A stretch of DNA of 64,000 nucleotides from Lachnospiraceae bacterium NC2004 (GCA_000621905.1 JHXB01000002.1:124001-188000), one strand, 5' to 3'; shown: positions 7,480-16,969, counted from the stretch's first letter. Numbers and translations are program-made. Notes: a model not told the origin generated them from the sequence alone.

Positions 7480-9684
7480 ATGAAGATTATCAAACGTAAT
7501 GGCGCTGAAGAAGTTTTTGTTATCGACAAGATTGTCAATGCTATTAGAAAGGCTAATCGCGAAGTTGAAGGCAGTGATAAGCTTGACGAGGCAACTATTA
7601 AAGAGATTGCTTTGCAAGTCGAGAAGGATTGTCTTGCAATGAGCCATGCTCCCGGAGTCGAAGAGATTCAGGATATGGTCGAGAATCAGATAATGCAACG
7701 TCAGGCATTCAAGCTTGCAAGAACTTATATTACATATCGATACAGAAGAGCGCTTGTACGTAAGTCCAATTCTACAGATGATCAGATACTTTCACTTATC
7801 GAGTGTGACAACGAGGAAGTTAAGCAGGAGAATTCCAACAAGAATCCTGTTGTCAACAGTGTTCAGCGTGATTACATGGCCGGAGAGGTTTCTAAAGATA
7901 TCACCAGACGTATTTTATTAGATGAAGACATAGTTCAGGCTCATGAAGATGGTACCATTCATTTTCATGATATGGATTATTATGCACAGCATATGCATAA
8001 CTGTTGTTTAGTTAATTTGGAAGATATGCTTCAGAATGGTACTGTTATTTCAGAGACTATGATTGAGAAGCCACACAGCTTCTCAACAGCATGTAATATA
8101 GCCACCCAGAGTATTGCACAGATTGCAAGTTCTCAGTATGGTGGACAGAGTATTTCACTTGCTCATTTGGCACCATTTGTAGATATCAGCCGCCAGAAGT
8201 TCAGAAAGATTGTTAAGGATGAGCTTACCAAGGCAGGTATTGAAGCCGGTGAAGACAAGGTCAACGAGATCGCAGAGATGCGCGTTATGGAAGAGATTGA
8301 GCGTGGTGTTCAGATGATCCAGTATCAGGTTATCACATTGATGACCACCAACGGTCAGGCTCCATTTGTTACCGTATTTATGTATTTAGATGAGGCACCT
8401 GAGGGACGCACAAGAGATGATTTAGCGCTTATTACCGAAGAGGTACTTAAGCAGCGTATACAGGGTGTCAAGAATGAGAAGGGTGTATGGATTACACCTG
8501 CATTCCCTAAGCTCATCTATGTTCTTGAGGAAGACAATGTACACCCTGACAGCAAGTACTATGAGCTTACCAAACTTGCTGCTAAATGTACTGCTAAGCG
8601 TATGGTTCCTGATTATATTTCAGAGAAGATCATGAAGCAGCTTAAGAACGATGACTGCTATGCATGTATGGGATGCAGAAGCTTCCTTACTCCTGACAGA
8701 TTTACTGAGGCAGGTGTCGGCAATATTGCTGATGCTAAGAATTATGACCCTAACAAGCGCAAGTACTATGGAAGGTTTAACCAGGGCGTTGTTACTCTTA
8801 ACCTCGTAGATATCGCTTGTGCATCAGAGGGAGATGAAGAGAAGTTCTGGTCTATTATGGATGAGAGATTAGAGCTTTGTAGAAAGGCTCTTATGGCAAG
8901 ACATGAGAGACTTAAGGGTACTTTGTCAGATGTAGCTCCTATTCTTTGGCAGAACGGTGCGCTTGCACGTCTTAAGAAGGGCGAGCCGATTGACAAGCTT
9001 TTATATCACGGATATTCAACAATTTCACTTGGATATGCCGGACTTTGTGAGATGACTCGTCGTATGAAGGGTGTATCACACACAGAGCCGGAGGGAACAG
9101 AATTTGCCTTGAAGGTTATGCAGCGTCTTAACGATGCTTGCAAGAAGTGGAAAGAAGAGACAGATATTGACTTTAGTTTATATGGTACTCCATTAGAGTC
9201 AACTACTTATAAATTTGCTAAGTGTCTCCAGAAGAAGTACGGAATTATTCCGGGCGTAACAGACAAGAACTACATAACCAACAGTTATCATGTTCATGTT
9301 ACTGAGGAGATTGACGCATTTGAGAAACTCAAGTTTGAATCTCAGTTCCAGGCTTTGTCACCTGGTGGAGCTATAAGCTATGTTGAAGTTCCTAATATGG
9401 AAGACAACATTGACGCAGTACTTACAATCATGGAATATATCTATGATAACATTATGTATGCTGAGCTTAATACCAAGAGTGATTACTGTCAGGTATGTGG
9501 TTTTACAGGACAGATTCAGATTGTTAATGATGAAGATGGCAAGCTTGTATGGGAGTGCCCTAACTGTGGTAACCGCAATCAGGATATGATGAATGTAGCC
9601 AGAAGAACCTGCGGTTACATCGGAACTCAGTTCTGGAATCAGGGACGTACTCAAGAGATTCAAGAAAGAGTGCTTCATTTGTAA
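7480..9684 (+). CDS. nrdD: Anaerobic ribonucleoside-triphosphate reductase
   Basis: A 734-aa oxygen-sensitive class III reductase that makes dNTPs from NTPs with a glycyl radical. An N-terminal ATP-cone (about residues 3-95, KRNGAEEVFVIDK) provides allosteric control. A C-terminal zinc site is formed by CQVCG and CPNCG, and the radical loop RRTCGYIG places the glycyl residue near Gly712. The start at 7480 follows AAAGGAAGG; upstream in-frame codons belong to the non-coding leader. It is paired with the activase gene nrdG downstream. Confidence 0.97.
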   Translation: MKIIKRNGAEEVFVIDKIVNAIRKANREVEGSDKLDEATIKEIALQVEKDCLAMSHAPGVEEIQDMVENQIMQRQAFKLARTYITYRYRRALVRKSNSTDDQILSLIECDNEEVKQENSNKNPVVNSVQRDYMAGEVSKDITRRILLDEDIVQAHEDGTIHFHDMDYYAQHMHNCCLVNLEDMLQNGTVISETMIEKPHSFSTACNIATQSIAQIASSQYGGQSISLAHLAPFVDISRQKFRKIVKDELTKAGIEAGEDKVNEIAEMRVMEEIERGVQMIQYQVITLMTTNGQAPFVTVFMYLDEAPEGRTRDDLALITEEVLKQRIQGVKNEKGVWITPAFPKLIYVLEEDNVHPDSKYYELTKLAAKCTAKRMVPDYISEKIMKQLKNDDCYACMGCRSFLTPDRFTEAGVGNIADAKNYDPNKRKYYGRFNQGVVTLNLVDIACASEGDEEKFWSIMDERLELCRKALMARHERLKGTLSDVAPILWQNGALARLKKGEPIDKLLYHGYSTISLGYAGLCEMTRRMKGVSHTEPEGTEFALKVMQRLNDACKKWKEETDIDFSLYGTPLESTTYKFAKCLQKKYGIIPGVTDKNYITNSYHVHVTEEIDAFEKLKFESQFQALSPGGAISYVEVPNMEDNIDAVLTIMEYIYDNIMYAELNTKSDYCQVCGFTGQIQIVNDEDGKLVWECPNCGNRNQDMMNVARRTCGYIGTQFWNQGRTQEIQERVLHL

Positions 9685-9704
9685 TAACATTTGACTATGT
9701 AATC

Positions 9705-9738
9705 GAAGCATCGGAGATTCCGGTGCTTCTTGTTTTTT
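9705..9738 (+). terminator. Hairpin and T-tract between nrdD and nrdG
   Basis: A 10-bp stem (GAAGCATCGG / CCGGTGCTTC, one G-U) is followed by TTGTTTTTT. It lies between the paired genes and probably acts as a partial terminator that lowers nrdG relative to nrdD. Confidence 0.7.
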
Positions 9739-9750
9739 AGGAGTTGATTT

Positions 9751-10296
9751 ATGTATTATTCAGTTATAAAGAAGAATGATATCGCCGACGGCGTAGGGGT
9801 TAGGGTGTCGCTTTTTGTAAGTGGATGTCCGCATAAGTGTGATGGTTGCTTTAATTCAGATACTTGGGATTTTGAATACGGACAGCCTTTTACAGATGAT
9901 ACAATAGAAGAGATTATATCTTACTTGGCTCCGGCTCATATAAGAGGGCTTACTTTGCTTGGAGGTGAGCCGATGTTTAAGAGTAATCAGGCGGCGCTTT
10001 TACCTTTGCTTAGAAGATTTAAAGAGACTTATCCTGACAAGGACGTATGGTGCTATACAGGATATGATTTTGATCAGTATATTATGCCGGTTATGATGAA
10101 GGAATGGGAGGAGACTGCAGCGTTTTTATCGTATATTGATGTGTTGGTTGACGGACTATTTATCAAGGAACTTAAGGATTGGAGTCTTAAGTTTAGAGGC
10201 TCCGCTAATCAGAAGATAATAGATGTAAAAAAGTCCCTTGAAGTAGGTAGTGCAGTGTGGCATGAAGATTTTGTTTTTGATAAGAGAGAACCCTGA
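9751..10296 (+). CDS. nrdG: Anaerobic ribonucleotide reductase activating protein
   Basis: A 181-aa radical-SAM enzyme that installs the glycyl radical on NrdD. The [4Fe-4S] site is CPHKCDGC (Cys26, Cys30, Cys33; CX3CX2C, as usual in this family), and the SAM-contacting LLGGEP follows near residue 70. A TAGGAG site precedes the ATG. Its stop codon is inside the downstream terminator stem. Confidence 0.96.
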   Translation: MYYSVIKKNDIADGVGVRVSLFVSGCPHKCDGCFNSDTWDFEYGQPFTDDTIEEIISYLAPAHIRGLTLLGGEPMFKSNQAALLPLLRRFKETYPDKDVWCYTGYDFDQYIMPVMMKEWEETAAFLSYIDVLVDGLFIKELKDWSLKFRGSANQKIIDVKKSLEVGSAVWHEDFVFDKREP

Positions 10297-10312
10297 TTTA
10301 GAGGGTTCTCTC
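10284..10312 (+). terminator. Terminator overlapping the nrdG stop codon
   Basis: An 11-bp inverted repeat (GAGAGAACCCT / AGGGTTCTCTC) includes the nrdG TGA in its ascending arm/loop. It is followed by ATTTTG. Confidence 0.7.
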
Positions 10313-10337
10313 ATTTTGTAAAAAAATAAAATATTTC

Positions 10338-10366
10338 TTGCTTTTTTTTTACTAAAATTGTATAAT
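10338..10366 (+). promoter_or_regulatory. Sigma-A promoter of the gene at 10471
   Basis: TTGCTT (10338-10343), a 17-bp spacer and TATAAT (10361-10366). The resulting leader of about 100 nt contains short inverted repeats (for example ACTGCGCAGT at 10438-10447) of unknown significance. Confidence 0.6.
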
Positions 10367-10470
10367 AATAATTAACTATAGGGTAGTATGCTCTTTTATT
10401 ACCTTATGGTGTCGTGAAGGAACACGGCGTCACTAAAGACTGCGCAGTATCTTACAAGGAGGTAAGGCTT

Positions 10471-11376
10471 ATGAATATCAATGGAATTGGTAATTACGCG
10501 TCTTATAACTTCTTTCAAGTTTCACGTGAAGACACTGCCAAGACTAATCAGACTGATGACATTAAGTTACAGCTGGCTAAGCGCCAGAAAGTAGACGAGG
10601 AACCTGGTACTGATAAGCGGGCAGATTCCACTAAGAAGCTGAAAGAGCAACAAGAACAGATGAGAGCAGAGAAACAACAGTCTGCTCAGAAGAAACTCGA
10701 TGACACGTATTCTAAGTTGAGTGATCGTGCCAAGGAGTACCTTAACAATCTTAAAGAGCGTTATGGTAATATGGATATCTATGTTGCTGATGATGTAGAT
10801 AACAGCGATACTCAGACGATTATGTCAAGTGGAACCAAGGAATACAGCGCTATGATTGATTCGGAGACCTTAGAGGCTATGGCTGCTGATGAAGACGTTG
10901 CAGCACAGTACGAAGAATTAATCAATACCTCGATTGGTGAACTCGAGGAAGTCAAGGATGAATTCACCGAGAAGGGTCTTAATATTGGTGCCGTTGGCAT
11001 CTCTATCAACGAAGATGGAGAGAAGACTTATTACAGCATTATTGACGATTCACTTTCATACTACGATAAGCAATTAGAGGAGCAGGAAGCGAAACGTGCC
11101 AAGAAAGCTGAGGAAGCTAAAGCAGAACGCAAGAAAGAAGAGCATGAAGAGGAACTCAAGAAACAAGAGAAAGCTGAGGAACTTGAGAAAGAGCGCAAGG
11201 AAGACGAGGCTAAGCGTAAGGAGTTCATGGACAAGCAACTTAAGAGTCAGCATGCGTTGATGACAGCAGGTACTATTGAAGAGCTTAAGAGTAAGCTTCA
11301 GGGCGAGGTTGATAAGATCAACACACTTAAGCAAGGCAGTGTATTTGTTGGAGCGGGTATTGATGCTTCCGCCTAA
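10471..11376 (+). CDS. Charged coiled-coil protein of unknown function (DUF6033-like)
   Basis: A 301-aa protein with no signal peptide or membrane segment. After the N-terminal MNINGIGNYASYN motif comes a charged region, then a compact central domain (about 85-200) containing YLNNLKERYGNMDIYVADD and EYSAMIDSETLEAMAAD. A long Lys/Glu coiled coil (about 205-275) and a short C-terminal segment follow. The pattern resembles what I recall as DUF6033 in Lachnospiraceae; that assignment is from memory and uncertain. The start at 10471 is fixed by AAGGAGG eight bases upstream; the frame also contains a GTG at 10414 without a ribosome site. Confidence 0.7.
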   Translation: MNINGIGNYASYNFFQVSREDTAKTNQTDDIKLQLAKRQKVDEEPGTDKRADSTKKLKEQQEQMRAEKQQSAQKKLDDTYSKLSDRAKEYLNNLKERYGNMDIYVADDVDNSDTQTIMSSGTKEYSAMIDSETLEAMAADEDVAAQYEELINTSIGELEEVKDEFTEKGLNIGAVGISINEDGEKTYYSIIDDSLSYYDKQLEEQEAKRAKKAEEAKAERKKEEHEEELKKQEKAEELEKERKEDEAKRKEFMDKQLKSQHALMTAGTIEELKSKLQGEVDKINTLKQGSVFVGAGIDASA

Positions 11377-11451
11377 ACGATTTGATACGTGCCATAGAGA
11401 CTGAATTACGGTATTTCCTGATTTCAGGTTACTATAAGTATTGAATTGTAC

Positions 11452-11478
11452 GCCCCGGTTTTACCGGGGCATTTTTTT
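11452..11478 (+). terminator. Strong terminator after the coiled-coil gene
   Basis: GC-rich stem GCCCCGGT / ACCGGGGC with a short T-loop, followed by ATTTTTTT. Confidence 0.9.
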
Positions 11479-11498
11479 GTATATAATTCACAAAATCA

Positions 11499-11527
11499 TT
11501 GAACGATTTAAGTGATTATGATAAAAT
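11499..11527 (+). promoter_or_regulatory. Promoter of the YbjQ-like gene
   Basis: TTGAAC (11499-11504), a 17-bp spacer and TAAAAT (11522-11527), about 45 bp ahead of the start codon. Confidence 0.5.
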
Positions 11528-11578
11528 ATTAACATATTGATTGTGATCGAACACATAATATTTAAGGAGGTTTTTTAG

Positions 11579-12676
11579 ATGAAGGACGTTATGATTACAA
11601 GCGGTTCAAGTATTGATGGTTACAAGGTCGTTGAGTATATTGATTTTGTTAATCATTCAGCTGTATTTGGATCTAACTTTGTTCAGGAACTTGCTGCTAA
11701 CATCACAGACAGTGTTGGTGGAGAGGGTAACTCTTTGAGTGATAAGCTTAAGGAGGCGACAGAGGCTGCTAAGAAAGATTTTATTGGTATTGTCAAGGAG
11801 AAGGGTGGCAACGCGGTAATTAACATGAAGATTAGTTACTCTAACCTTTCAGGTAGCGTTGCTGCAGTTATGTTCTCAGGTACCGCAGTTAAGGTAGAGA
11901 AGAATAAAGGTACTATGAAGGAGCATGTCAATGACATAGCGGTATCTAACTACTTTGCTCGTAAGATTGTTAGACCTATCGAGGTAGATCTTCATATAGA
12001 CAATAATCAGACATATATGTCTCTTAAACTTCACAACTACGAGATGGCCAAGATTACTGCCGTTAAAGTAGACGTAGAGTTTACTGACATTTATGGTGAG
12101 ACTACTTTTATTGACAATATAGATTATACATTTAACCAGGACATTAATATTCTTATCGAGACTGACAAGATACCTATTGATTTTGATTTCAGAAAGGTTG
12201 GCTTGCAGGTCGGAGCCAAGGTATTCTTAAGAAAGTATGTTAAGGATATGAGAGTTGTTGAGGTTGCAGATCAGAGTATCGACTCAACTCTTACTTCGGA
12301 GGAACTTGGAATCTTCAAGAAGAACAGAGGAGCAGATGCTGTTGATAAGTATCGCAAGACAGACACATATTGGAGATGTATCTGTGGTGCTATCAATCTT
12401 CCTGGTGATACACAGTGTTCTATGTGTAATCGTGATGAGAAGGATATGGGTTATACATTTGACTATGAGTCAATGCTTCTCACTATGGAGAGTGCAGATT
12501 CAGCTGAAGAGATTAAGGATATCTTTATGCAGTATATTCCTAATATCGATTCCGGCTCAAGAGTTGAGCTTCTTGAGATTCTTCAGTCTTCAATCAATAT
12601 GGAGAATCAGAGAGGCAAGGGTACTATGAAGTACAGTCTCTTAGATAAGCTTAAGAGGAAGTTCGAGCTTTCATAA
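11579..12676 (+). CDS. YbjQ-family protein with C-terminal zinc ribbon
   Basis: A 365-aa cytoplasmic protein. Residues 1-108 match the YbjQ/UPF0145 (heavy-metal-binding-like) fold, including VFGSNFVQELAANITDSVGG and GGNAVINMKI. The middle (about 120-250) is beta-rich. A zinc ribbon, WRCICG ... CSMC (about 259-277), and a short helical tail follow. Function is unknown in this family; the added zinc ribbon suggests a protein-binding role, which is inference. A strong AAGGAGG precedes the ATG. It is flanked by its own promoter and terminator. Confidence 0.8.
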   Translation: MKDVMITSGSSIDGYKVVEYIDFVNHSAVFGSNFVQELAANITDSVGGEGNSLSDKLKEATEAAKKDFIGIVKEKGGNAVINMKISYSNLSGSVAAVMFSGTAVKVEKNKGTMKEHVNDIAVSNYFARKIVRPIEVDLHIDNNQTYMSLKLHNYEMAKITAVKVDVEFTDIYGETTFIDNIDYTFNQDINILIETDKIPIDFDFRKVGLQVGAKVFLRKYVKDMRVVEVADQSIDSTLTSEELGIFKKNRGADAVDKYRKTDTYWRCICGAINLPGDTQCSMCNRDEKDMGYTFDYESMLLTMESADSAEEIKDIFMQYIPNIDSGSRVELLEILQSSINMENQRGKGTMKYSLLDKLKRKFELS

Positions 12677-12687
12677 CTACAATACTA

Positions 12688-12721
12688 TGAGCGGGTTACC
12701 TTAGCTAACCCGCTCATTTTT
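12688..12721 (+). terminator. Terminator after the YbjQ-like gene
   Basis: An 11-bp perfect stem (TGAGCGGGTTA / TAACCCGCTCA) followed by TTTTTGG. The next ribosome site begins immediately after the T-run. Confidence 0.88.
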
Positions 12722-12731
12722 GGAGGAATAT

Positions 12732-13769
12732 ATGGCTACTGTTTCCGTTGCTATGATTGTCAAAAATGAAGAGAAGATTCTTGATAGATGCCTGGATAGT
12801 TTGCAGGGAATCTATGATGAACTAATAATTGTCGACACAGGTTCTGTTGATAATACCAAGGACATTGCACATAAGTATACCGATAAGGTGTATGATTTTG
12901 AATGGTGCGATGATTTTAGTGCTGCGAGGAATTATGCATTTTCTAAGTGTACAATGGATTACATCTATACCGCGGATGCAGATGAGGTATTAGATGATGA
13001 GAACAGGGAGAAGTTCGTCAACTTAATGAGCGTCATAGATCCTGAGATTGAGATTGTGCAAATGTATTATGATAATCAGTTGGAACATGGAACCGTATAT
13101 AATTTCAATAAGGAGTACAGGGCTAAACTTTACAAGAGAGAGAGGCACTTTACATTTATAGAGCCGGTTCACGAGATGGTTAGACTTGAGCCGCTGGTGT
13201 TTGACTCTGACATAGCAATCAAGCATATGCCTCTTTCACTTCACTCTAAGAGGGACTTTTCGATTTATAAAAAGGAGATTGAAAGAAACGGTAACTTGTC
13301 TAAAAGGTTAAGGTCAATGTATGCCAGAGAGTTGTATGTCTCGGGAGATGATGAGGATATTAATGAGGGAGCAGCGTATTTTTATGATGCCCTTATGAAT
13401 GGTGTCCTTAAAGATGACGAGATTAAGATGGCAGAGTCGATTATTGCGAAGTCTGCAAGGATTAACAATGACTTGGTTAAGCTTATGACCATGAGCCTTC
13501 ACAATGTTGCTGACGGTAAGGCGTCAAGTGAAGTATGTTATGAGTTGGGGCTATATTACATGAGCATAAATGACTATAACGAAGCATTTTTGTGGTATTA
13601 TAATGCGGTTTATGAGACAGAGCCTGAACTTTCTATTCATGTTCATACAGACTGGTCACTAAAGAATATGGCTGAGTGTATGAAAGAGTTAGATGATATA
13701 GATAGCTATAATCGGTATATGGCACTTTATGATGAGGCTATAAAGGGTCAGGAGGAATCTTTTTCTTGA
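12732..13769 (+). CDS. Family 2 glycosyltransferase with C-terminal TPR-like region
   Basis: A 345-aa protein. Its GT-A domain (about 1-190) opens with VSVAMIVKNEEKILDRCLDSL, a nucleotide-sugar-binding start typical of GT2, and carries ADADE (DXD-type metal motif, near residue 83). The C-terminal half is helical and resembles TPR units (CYELGLYYMSINDYNEAFLWYYNA). The architecture is found in glycosyltransferases that modify peptides or surface polymers; the acceptor is unknown. The start at 12732 follows GGAGG; the TTG at 12720 lies before it. The last codons overlap the -35 of the Tad promoter. Confidence 0.85.
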   Translation: MATVSVAMIVKNEEKILDRCLDSLQGIYDELIIVDTGSVDNTKDIAHKYTDKVYDFEWCDDFSAARNYAFSKCTMDYIYTADADEVLDDENREKFVNLMSVIDPEIEIVQMYYDNQLEHGTVYNFNKEYRAKLYKRERHFTFIEPVHEMVRLEPLVFDSDIAIKHMPLSLHSKRDFSIYKKEIERNGNLSKRLRSMYARELYVSGDDEDINEGAAYFYDALMNGVLKDDEIKMAESIIAKSARINNDLVKLMTMSLHNVADGKASSEVCYELGLYYMSINDYNEAFLWYYNAVYETEPELSIHVHTDWSLKNMAECMKELDDIDSYNRYMALYDEAIKGQEESFS

Positions 13770-13794
13770 CATAGGTGAGGCGATATATTACAAT
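13766..13794 (+). promoter_or_regulatory. Promoter of the Tad pilus locus
   Basis: TTGACA (13766-13771), a 17-bp spacer and TACAAT (13789-13794). The 95-nt leader contains an AU-rich inverted repeat (TAAGATTA / TAATCTTA, 13828-13853) that could pause transcription. Confidence 0.65.
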
Positions 13795-13894
13795 CATACT
13801 CACCATCTATGTGTATTATTACACTCTTAAGATTATATACATATCTAATCTTATTTTCTTCGAACTTAACAAGTGAATAACGAATGGAGGACAC

Positions 13895-14449
13895 ATGATA
13901 GTTGATTTAACTGTGATGCTCTTTTTGGCATTTGCAAGCTATTATGATTTAAAACACTCTAAGATACCCAATCGGCTTATAGTCGTATTTGGGCTTTTTG
14001 GCGTGCTTTTGAAAATGTTAGGGCTTGTTTTTGATTTGTCATTATTATTCTATGGAACTTTTGAAATTAAAGGTACTTTAGTCGGCGTTGTTAGTCCGCT
14101 TCTGATACTGCTCCCTCTATGGCTTATAAAAGCGATGGGGGCAGGTGATATTAAGCTTATGATGGCACTTGGAATGACAGTTGGGACAGATATTTTTGTT
14201 ATCGGGTTTTATTCATTTGCAGTAAGTGCGATGGTGGGACTCTATTATCTTGTTAAACGCGGAGTTCTAAAAAAGAGGTTGTTTGCGGTTGCTGAGCTTA
14301 TGGCATTGACTGCAAATGAAAAAAGAATTGTAGAATATAAGGACGGCATCGGAAGTAAAGACGCTGTGATGATAGCATTTGCGCCATGTGTAATGATTGG
14401 AATGGCGATATTTTTGATATTAAAGATAGTGAACGGAGGGATAAATTGA
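13895..14449 (+). CDS. Prepilin peptidase of the Tad locus (TadV/CpaA-like, A24 family)
   Basis: A 184-aa polytopic aspartyl protease predicted to cleave the leader of Flp and TadE-type pilins. Two catalytic aspartates are visible: in YYDLKHSKIPN (about residue 18) and in the GAGDIKLM motif (GXGD, about residue 82). It has five or so membrane helices and no methyltransferase zinc domain, as in short Tad peptidases. ATGGAGG precedes the start. Its stop codon overlaps the next gene. Confidence 0.92.
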   Translation: MIVDLTVMLFLAFASYYDLKHSKIPNRLIVVFGLFGVLLKMLGLVFDLSLLFYGTFEIKGTLVGVVSPLLILLPLWLIKAMGAGDIKLMMALGMTVGTDIFVIGFYSFAVSAMVGLYYLVKRGVLKKRLFAVAELMALTANEKRIVEYKDGIGSKDAVMIAFAPCVMIGMAIFLILKIVNGGIN

Positions 14450-15348
14450 AGAGTGTTTATATATGTTTAGAAGATAAGGTATACCTGATGAACCTTGTAA
14501 ATGCAATTAACAATAGGGCAAAAGGAAGGTTTATCGTGATAGGAGTTAATGATGTTGATGATTTAGGAACGATTAACGGAGATCTCCTTCTTTTACAGGA
14601 GGGGATTGAGTTGGGACAAAGTGGGACTACCGTGGAACAGTGTGGAAATAAGGCGGAACGAAGTGGAATTGCCGTGGAACAGAGTGGAATTAACGTGGAA
14701 CGGAGTGGAATCAAGGTGGTACGGCTTACCGATAGGGAGGTTTTAGGTGATGGAGAACTTAAGCTTTATGATAAAGTCTCTGTTTATGTTGATAAGATAA
14801 CAGGGCTTTTAAACATTAAGGAAAATGATGAGGCTTGCGGTCTATCGTGTGCCATTATCTCTTTAGTCGGGCCTGATAGGTATCTTGAGTATGTGAATTG
14901 GGATAAGTCTAAGTTGAATGATGATGATAAAACTCTTATATGGGAGCTTTTGGCACTTTCTAATTATGAGGTTGACGAGAAGAATAGTGGTACTGAGTCG
15001 CTTTTTTATAGCATTAAAATGCGGGATGATACGGCTTTTAATAGTATCAATGATATTTTGATTGATTCAGACGGGATACCTGTATTAAGAAGTCCTGCTT
15101 ACTTTAAGGACATAAGGGAGTTAGACAGAGATGATTATAGATATTGTATTGATCATCTTATGCGTGAGTTTAAGCGGGTGTATGCGTTAGTTGATGTTGG
15201 ATGCTTAAACGAGGCAGCGGACATTAATGAGTTTGATAAGATTGTCGTCCTTAGTGATAATGAGGATGATAATCTTACGAAGAATCTTAAGAGACTGTTC
15301 TCGATAATCAAGATTCCGAATGAAAAAGTCGAATATAAGGTGTTGTAA
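14446..15348 (+). CDS. TadZ/CpaE-like protein, divergent, with heptapeptide repeats
   Basis: A 300-aa protein in the slot where TadZ (receiver-like domain plus ParA-like ATPase that positions the pilus) normally lies. The N-terminus (KSVYICLEDKVYLMNLVNAIN) resembles a receiver-like fold. No clear deviant Walker A can be seen, so ATP binding is doubtful. Residues about 56-93 are five tandem seven-residue units of the type VEQSGIN/VERSGIK plus a partial sixth. The start is taken as TTG 14446 with GGAGGG just upstream, overlapping the preceding TGA; the ATG at 14386 lies inside the peptidase gene. The TadZ assignment rests mainly on context. Confidence 0.6.
   Translation: MKSVYICLEDKVYLMNLVNAINNRAKGRFIVIGVNDVDDLGTINGDLLLLQEGIELGQSGTTVEQCGNKAERSGIAVEQSGINVERSGIKVVRLTDREVLGDGELKLYDKVSVYVDKITGLLNIKENDEACGLSCAIISLVGPDRYLEYVNWDKSKLNDDDKTLIWELLALSNYEVDEKNSGTESLFYSIKMRDDTAFNSINDILIDSDGIPVLRSPAYFKDIRELDRDDYRYCIDHLMREFKRVYALVDVGCLNEAADINEFDKIVVLSDNEDDNLTKNLKRLFSIIKIPNEKVEYKVL
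14611..14724 (+). repeat. Five and a half tandem 21-bp repeats inside the TadZ-like gene
   Basis: Units start at 14611, 14632, 14653, 14674 and 14695 with a partial sixth at 14716. The core is GTGGAACRGAGTGGAAT plus four variable bases. The period is a multiple of three, so copy-number change keeps the frame. Confidence 0.9.
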
Positions 15349-15380
15349 AAAGTACGAAAAAGTACGAATTTGATACCCTA

Positions 15381-15424
15381 AAAGGTCGAATAAGGTCGAA
15401 TAAAGTCGAATTCGACCTTTTTGA
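15381..15424 (+). terminator. Terminator built from three tandem decamers
   Basis: AAGGTCGAAT occurs twice in tandem and then as AAAGTCGAAT, followed by one complementary arm ATTCGACCTTTTT. Any of the three copies can pair with the single descending arm, giving alternative hairpins before the T-run. Just upstream, AAAAGTACGAA is also repeated (15350-15368). The remaining 15425-15605 holds only the tadA promoter and leader. Confidence 0.65.
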
Positions 15425-15505
15425 AAATTTTGTAAAATGCCTGTTTAAGGCAGTAGTTACAAGGGATTGCGGCTTTTGAAAGCGAATATCTTACCAAAAA
15501 CAATA

Positions 15506-15533
15506 TTGTCATTTAATAAAAAAATCTTATAAT
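15506..15533 (+). promoter_or_regulatory. Internal promoter for the tadA operon
   Basis: TTGTCA (15506-15511), a 16-bp spacer and TATAAT (15528-15533). The leader contains a small hairpin, GGGTAT / ATACCC, near 15556-15572. Confidence 0.6.
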
Positions 15534-15623
15534 CATATTTACCATCTTTAAGCGGGTATAAATCATACCCTTCGAAACTTATATAATTCAAATATTATCA
15601 ATTTAATAAGGCAGGAGATATCT

Positions 15624-16961
15624 GTGGATTACGAACAACGAATAGAGTTAGAAGTTTTAAAGCAGATTGACAAGACGAGAGAAGTATCCGACGAAGAAGT
15701 GCTCGCACTCATTGATGAAGTGATACTAAACGCACAGTATGACGGATACAAAAGCGTTGCTGACAAGATTAGACTAAGGTCTAATGTCTTTAACAGCATG
15801 CGAGGACTTGATGTTTTATCGCCTCTTTTAGAGGATGAAAATGTAACAGAGATAATGATTAACGGTACCGATAACATTTTCATTGAAAAGAGCGGAAGAA
15901 TATATAAGTCTGAGCTTCGGTTTAAGAGTGTCGACAAGCTTAATAACGTCATTCAGACAATTGTTGCGGGATGTAACAGAGTTGTCAATGAAGCCTCTCC
16001 GATTGTTGATGCAAGGCTTTCAGACGGAAGCAGAGTGAATGTGGTTCTTAAACCTGTTGCATTAAACGGACCGGTTATGACAATCAGAAAATTTCCAAAG
16101 GAAGTAATGACTATGGAGAAGTTGATTGACATTGGGTCGTTAGATAGTGATATCGCCGAAGTTTTGTCGCTGTTTGTTAAAAGTGGCTACAATACTGTGA
16201 TTTCAGGCGGTACAGGAACAGGCAAGACAACATTTTTAAATGCGCTTGCGTCATTTATTCCTAAGGACGAGAGGATAATTACGATTGAGGACTCGGCTGA
16301 GCTTCAGATAAGAGGAGTCGACAATCTTGTCAGTCTTGAGGTTAGGAATGCCAATGTTGACGGCAGTCGTCCGATTACGATGAAGGATCTTATAAAGTCA
16401 TCACTTAGGATGAGACCGGACAGAATTATAGTAGGCGAAGTCAGAGGAGAAGAGGCGCTTGATATGTTGCAGGCTCTTAACACGGGCCATGACGGTAGCA
16501 TTTCAACCGCGCACGCCAACTCTGCGAAGGATATGTTAAGCCGCTTAGAGACGATGGTACTTATGGGAGTAGATATGCCGATGAAGGCGTTAAGGGCGCA
16601 GATTGCATCTGCGGTGGAGATTATAGTGCATCTTGGGAGAATGAGAGATCATTCGAGAAGAGTTGTAGAGATAGTAGAGGTGCTTGGTATGGAGGATGAT
16701 GAGATTATGTGTAGGACATTATTTAAGTTTCAGGAAGATAATTATGATAATGAAAAAGAATTATTAGACGATGAAAATGATTGCGAGTCTATGTGTGCTA
16801 ATGAGGGTACTCATGTAGCGGTGCTCGGTCAACTTTACAAATGGCACGAACTAAGTCAGGTGAGTAAACTTAAACAAGCCGGATATTATGAAGAATTTAA
16901 AAACATAATGAATCGAATTGACACAAGCGATAGGGTTTCTGTAACTCCTTATTACGGCTGA
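15624..16961 (+). CDS. tadA: Tad pilus secretion ATPase TadA/CpaF
   Basis: A 445-aa hexameric type II/IV secretion ATPase that powers Flp pilus assembly. It has Walker [10 protein letters not shown] (about 195-203), the Asp box [10 protein letters not shown] (near 219-228), Walker B-type [11 protein letters not shown] and the His box TAHANS. The last 60 residues extend beyond the usual core. The GTG start is fixed by CAGGAGA six bases upstream. It is the first gene of the operon with tadB and tadC. Confidence 0.95.
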   Translation: MDYEQRIELEVLKQIDKTREVSDEEVLALIDEVILNAQYDGYKSVADKIRLRSNVFNSMRGLDVLSPLLEDENVTEIMINGTDNIFIEKSGRIYKSELRFKSVDKLNNVIQTIVAGCNRVVNEASPIVDARLSDGSRVNVVLKPVALNGPVMTIRKFPKEVMTMEKLIDIGSLDSDIAEVLSLFVKSGYNTVISGGTGTGKTTFLNALASFIPKDERIITIEDSAELQIRGVDNLVSLEVRNANVDGSRPITMKDLIKSSLRMRPDRIIVGEVRGEEALDMLQALNTGHDGSISTAHANSAKDMLSRLETMVLMGVDMPMKALRAQIASAVEIIVHLGRMRDHSRRVVEIVEVLGMEDDEIMCRTLFKFQEDNYDNEKELLDDENDCESMCANEGTHVAVLGQLYKWHELSQVSKLKQAGYYEEFKNIMNRIDTSDRVSVTPYYG

Positions 16962-16969
16962 GGACGTCT

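Noticed and set aside
14611-14724. CRISPR-like short regular repeats
   Set aside because: The units are directly adjacent with no spacers and are translated in frame within the TadZ-like gene.
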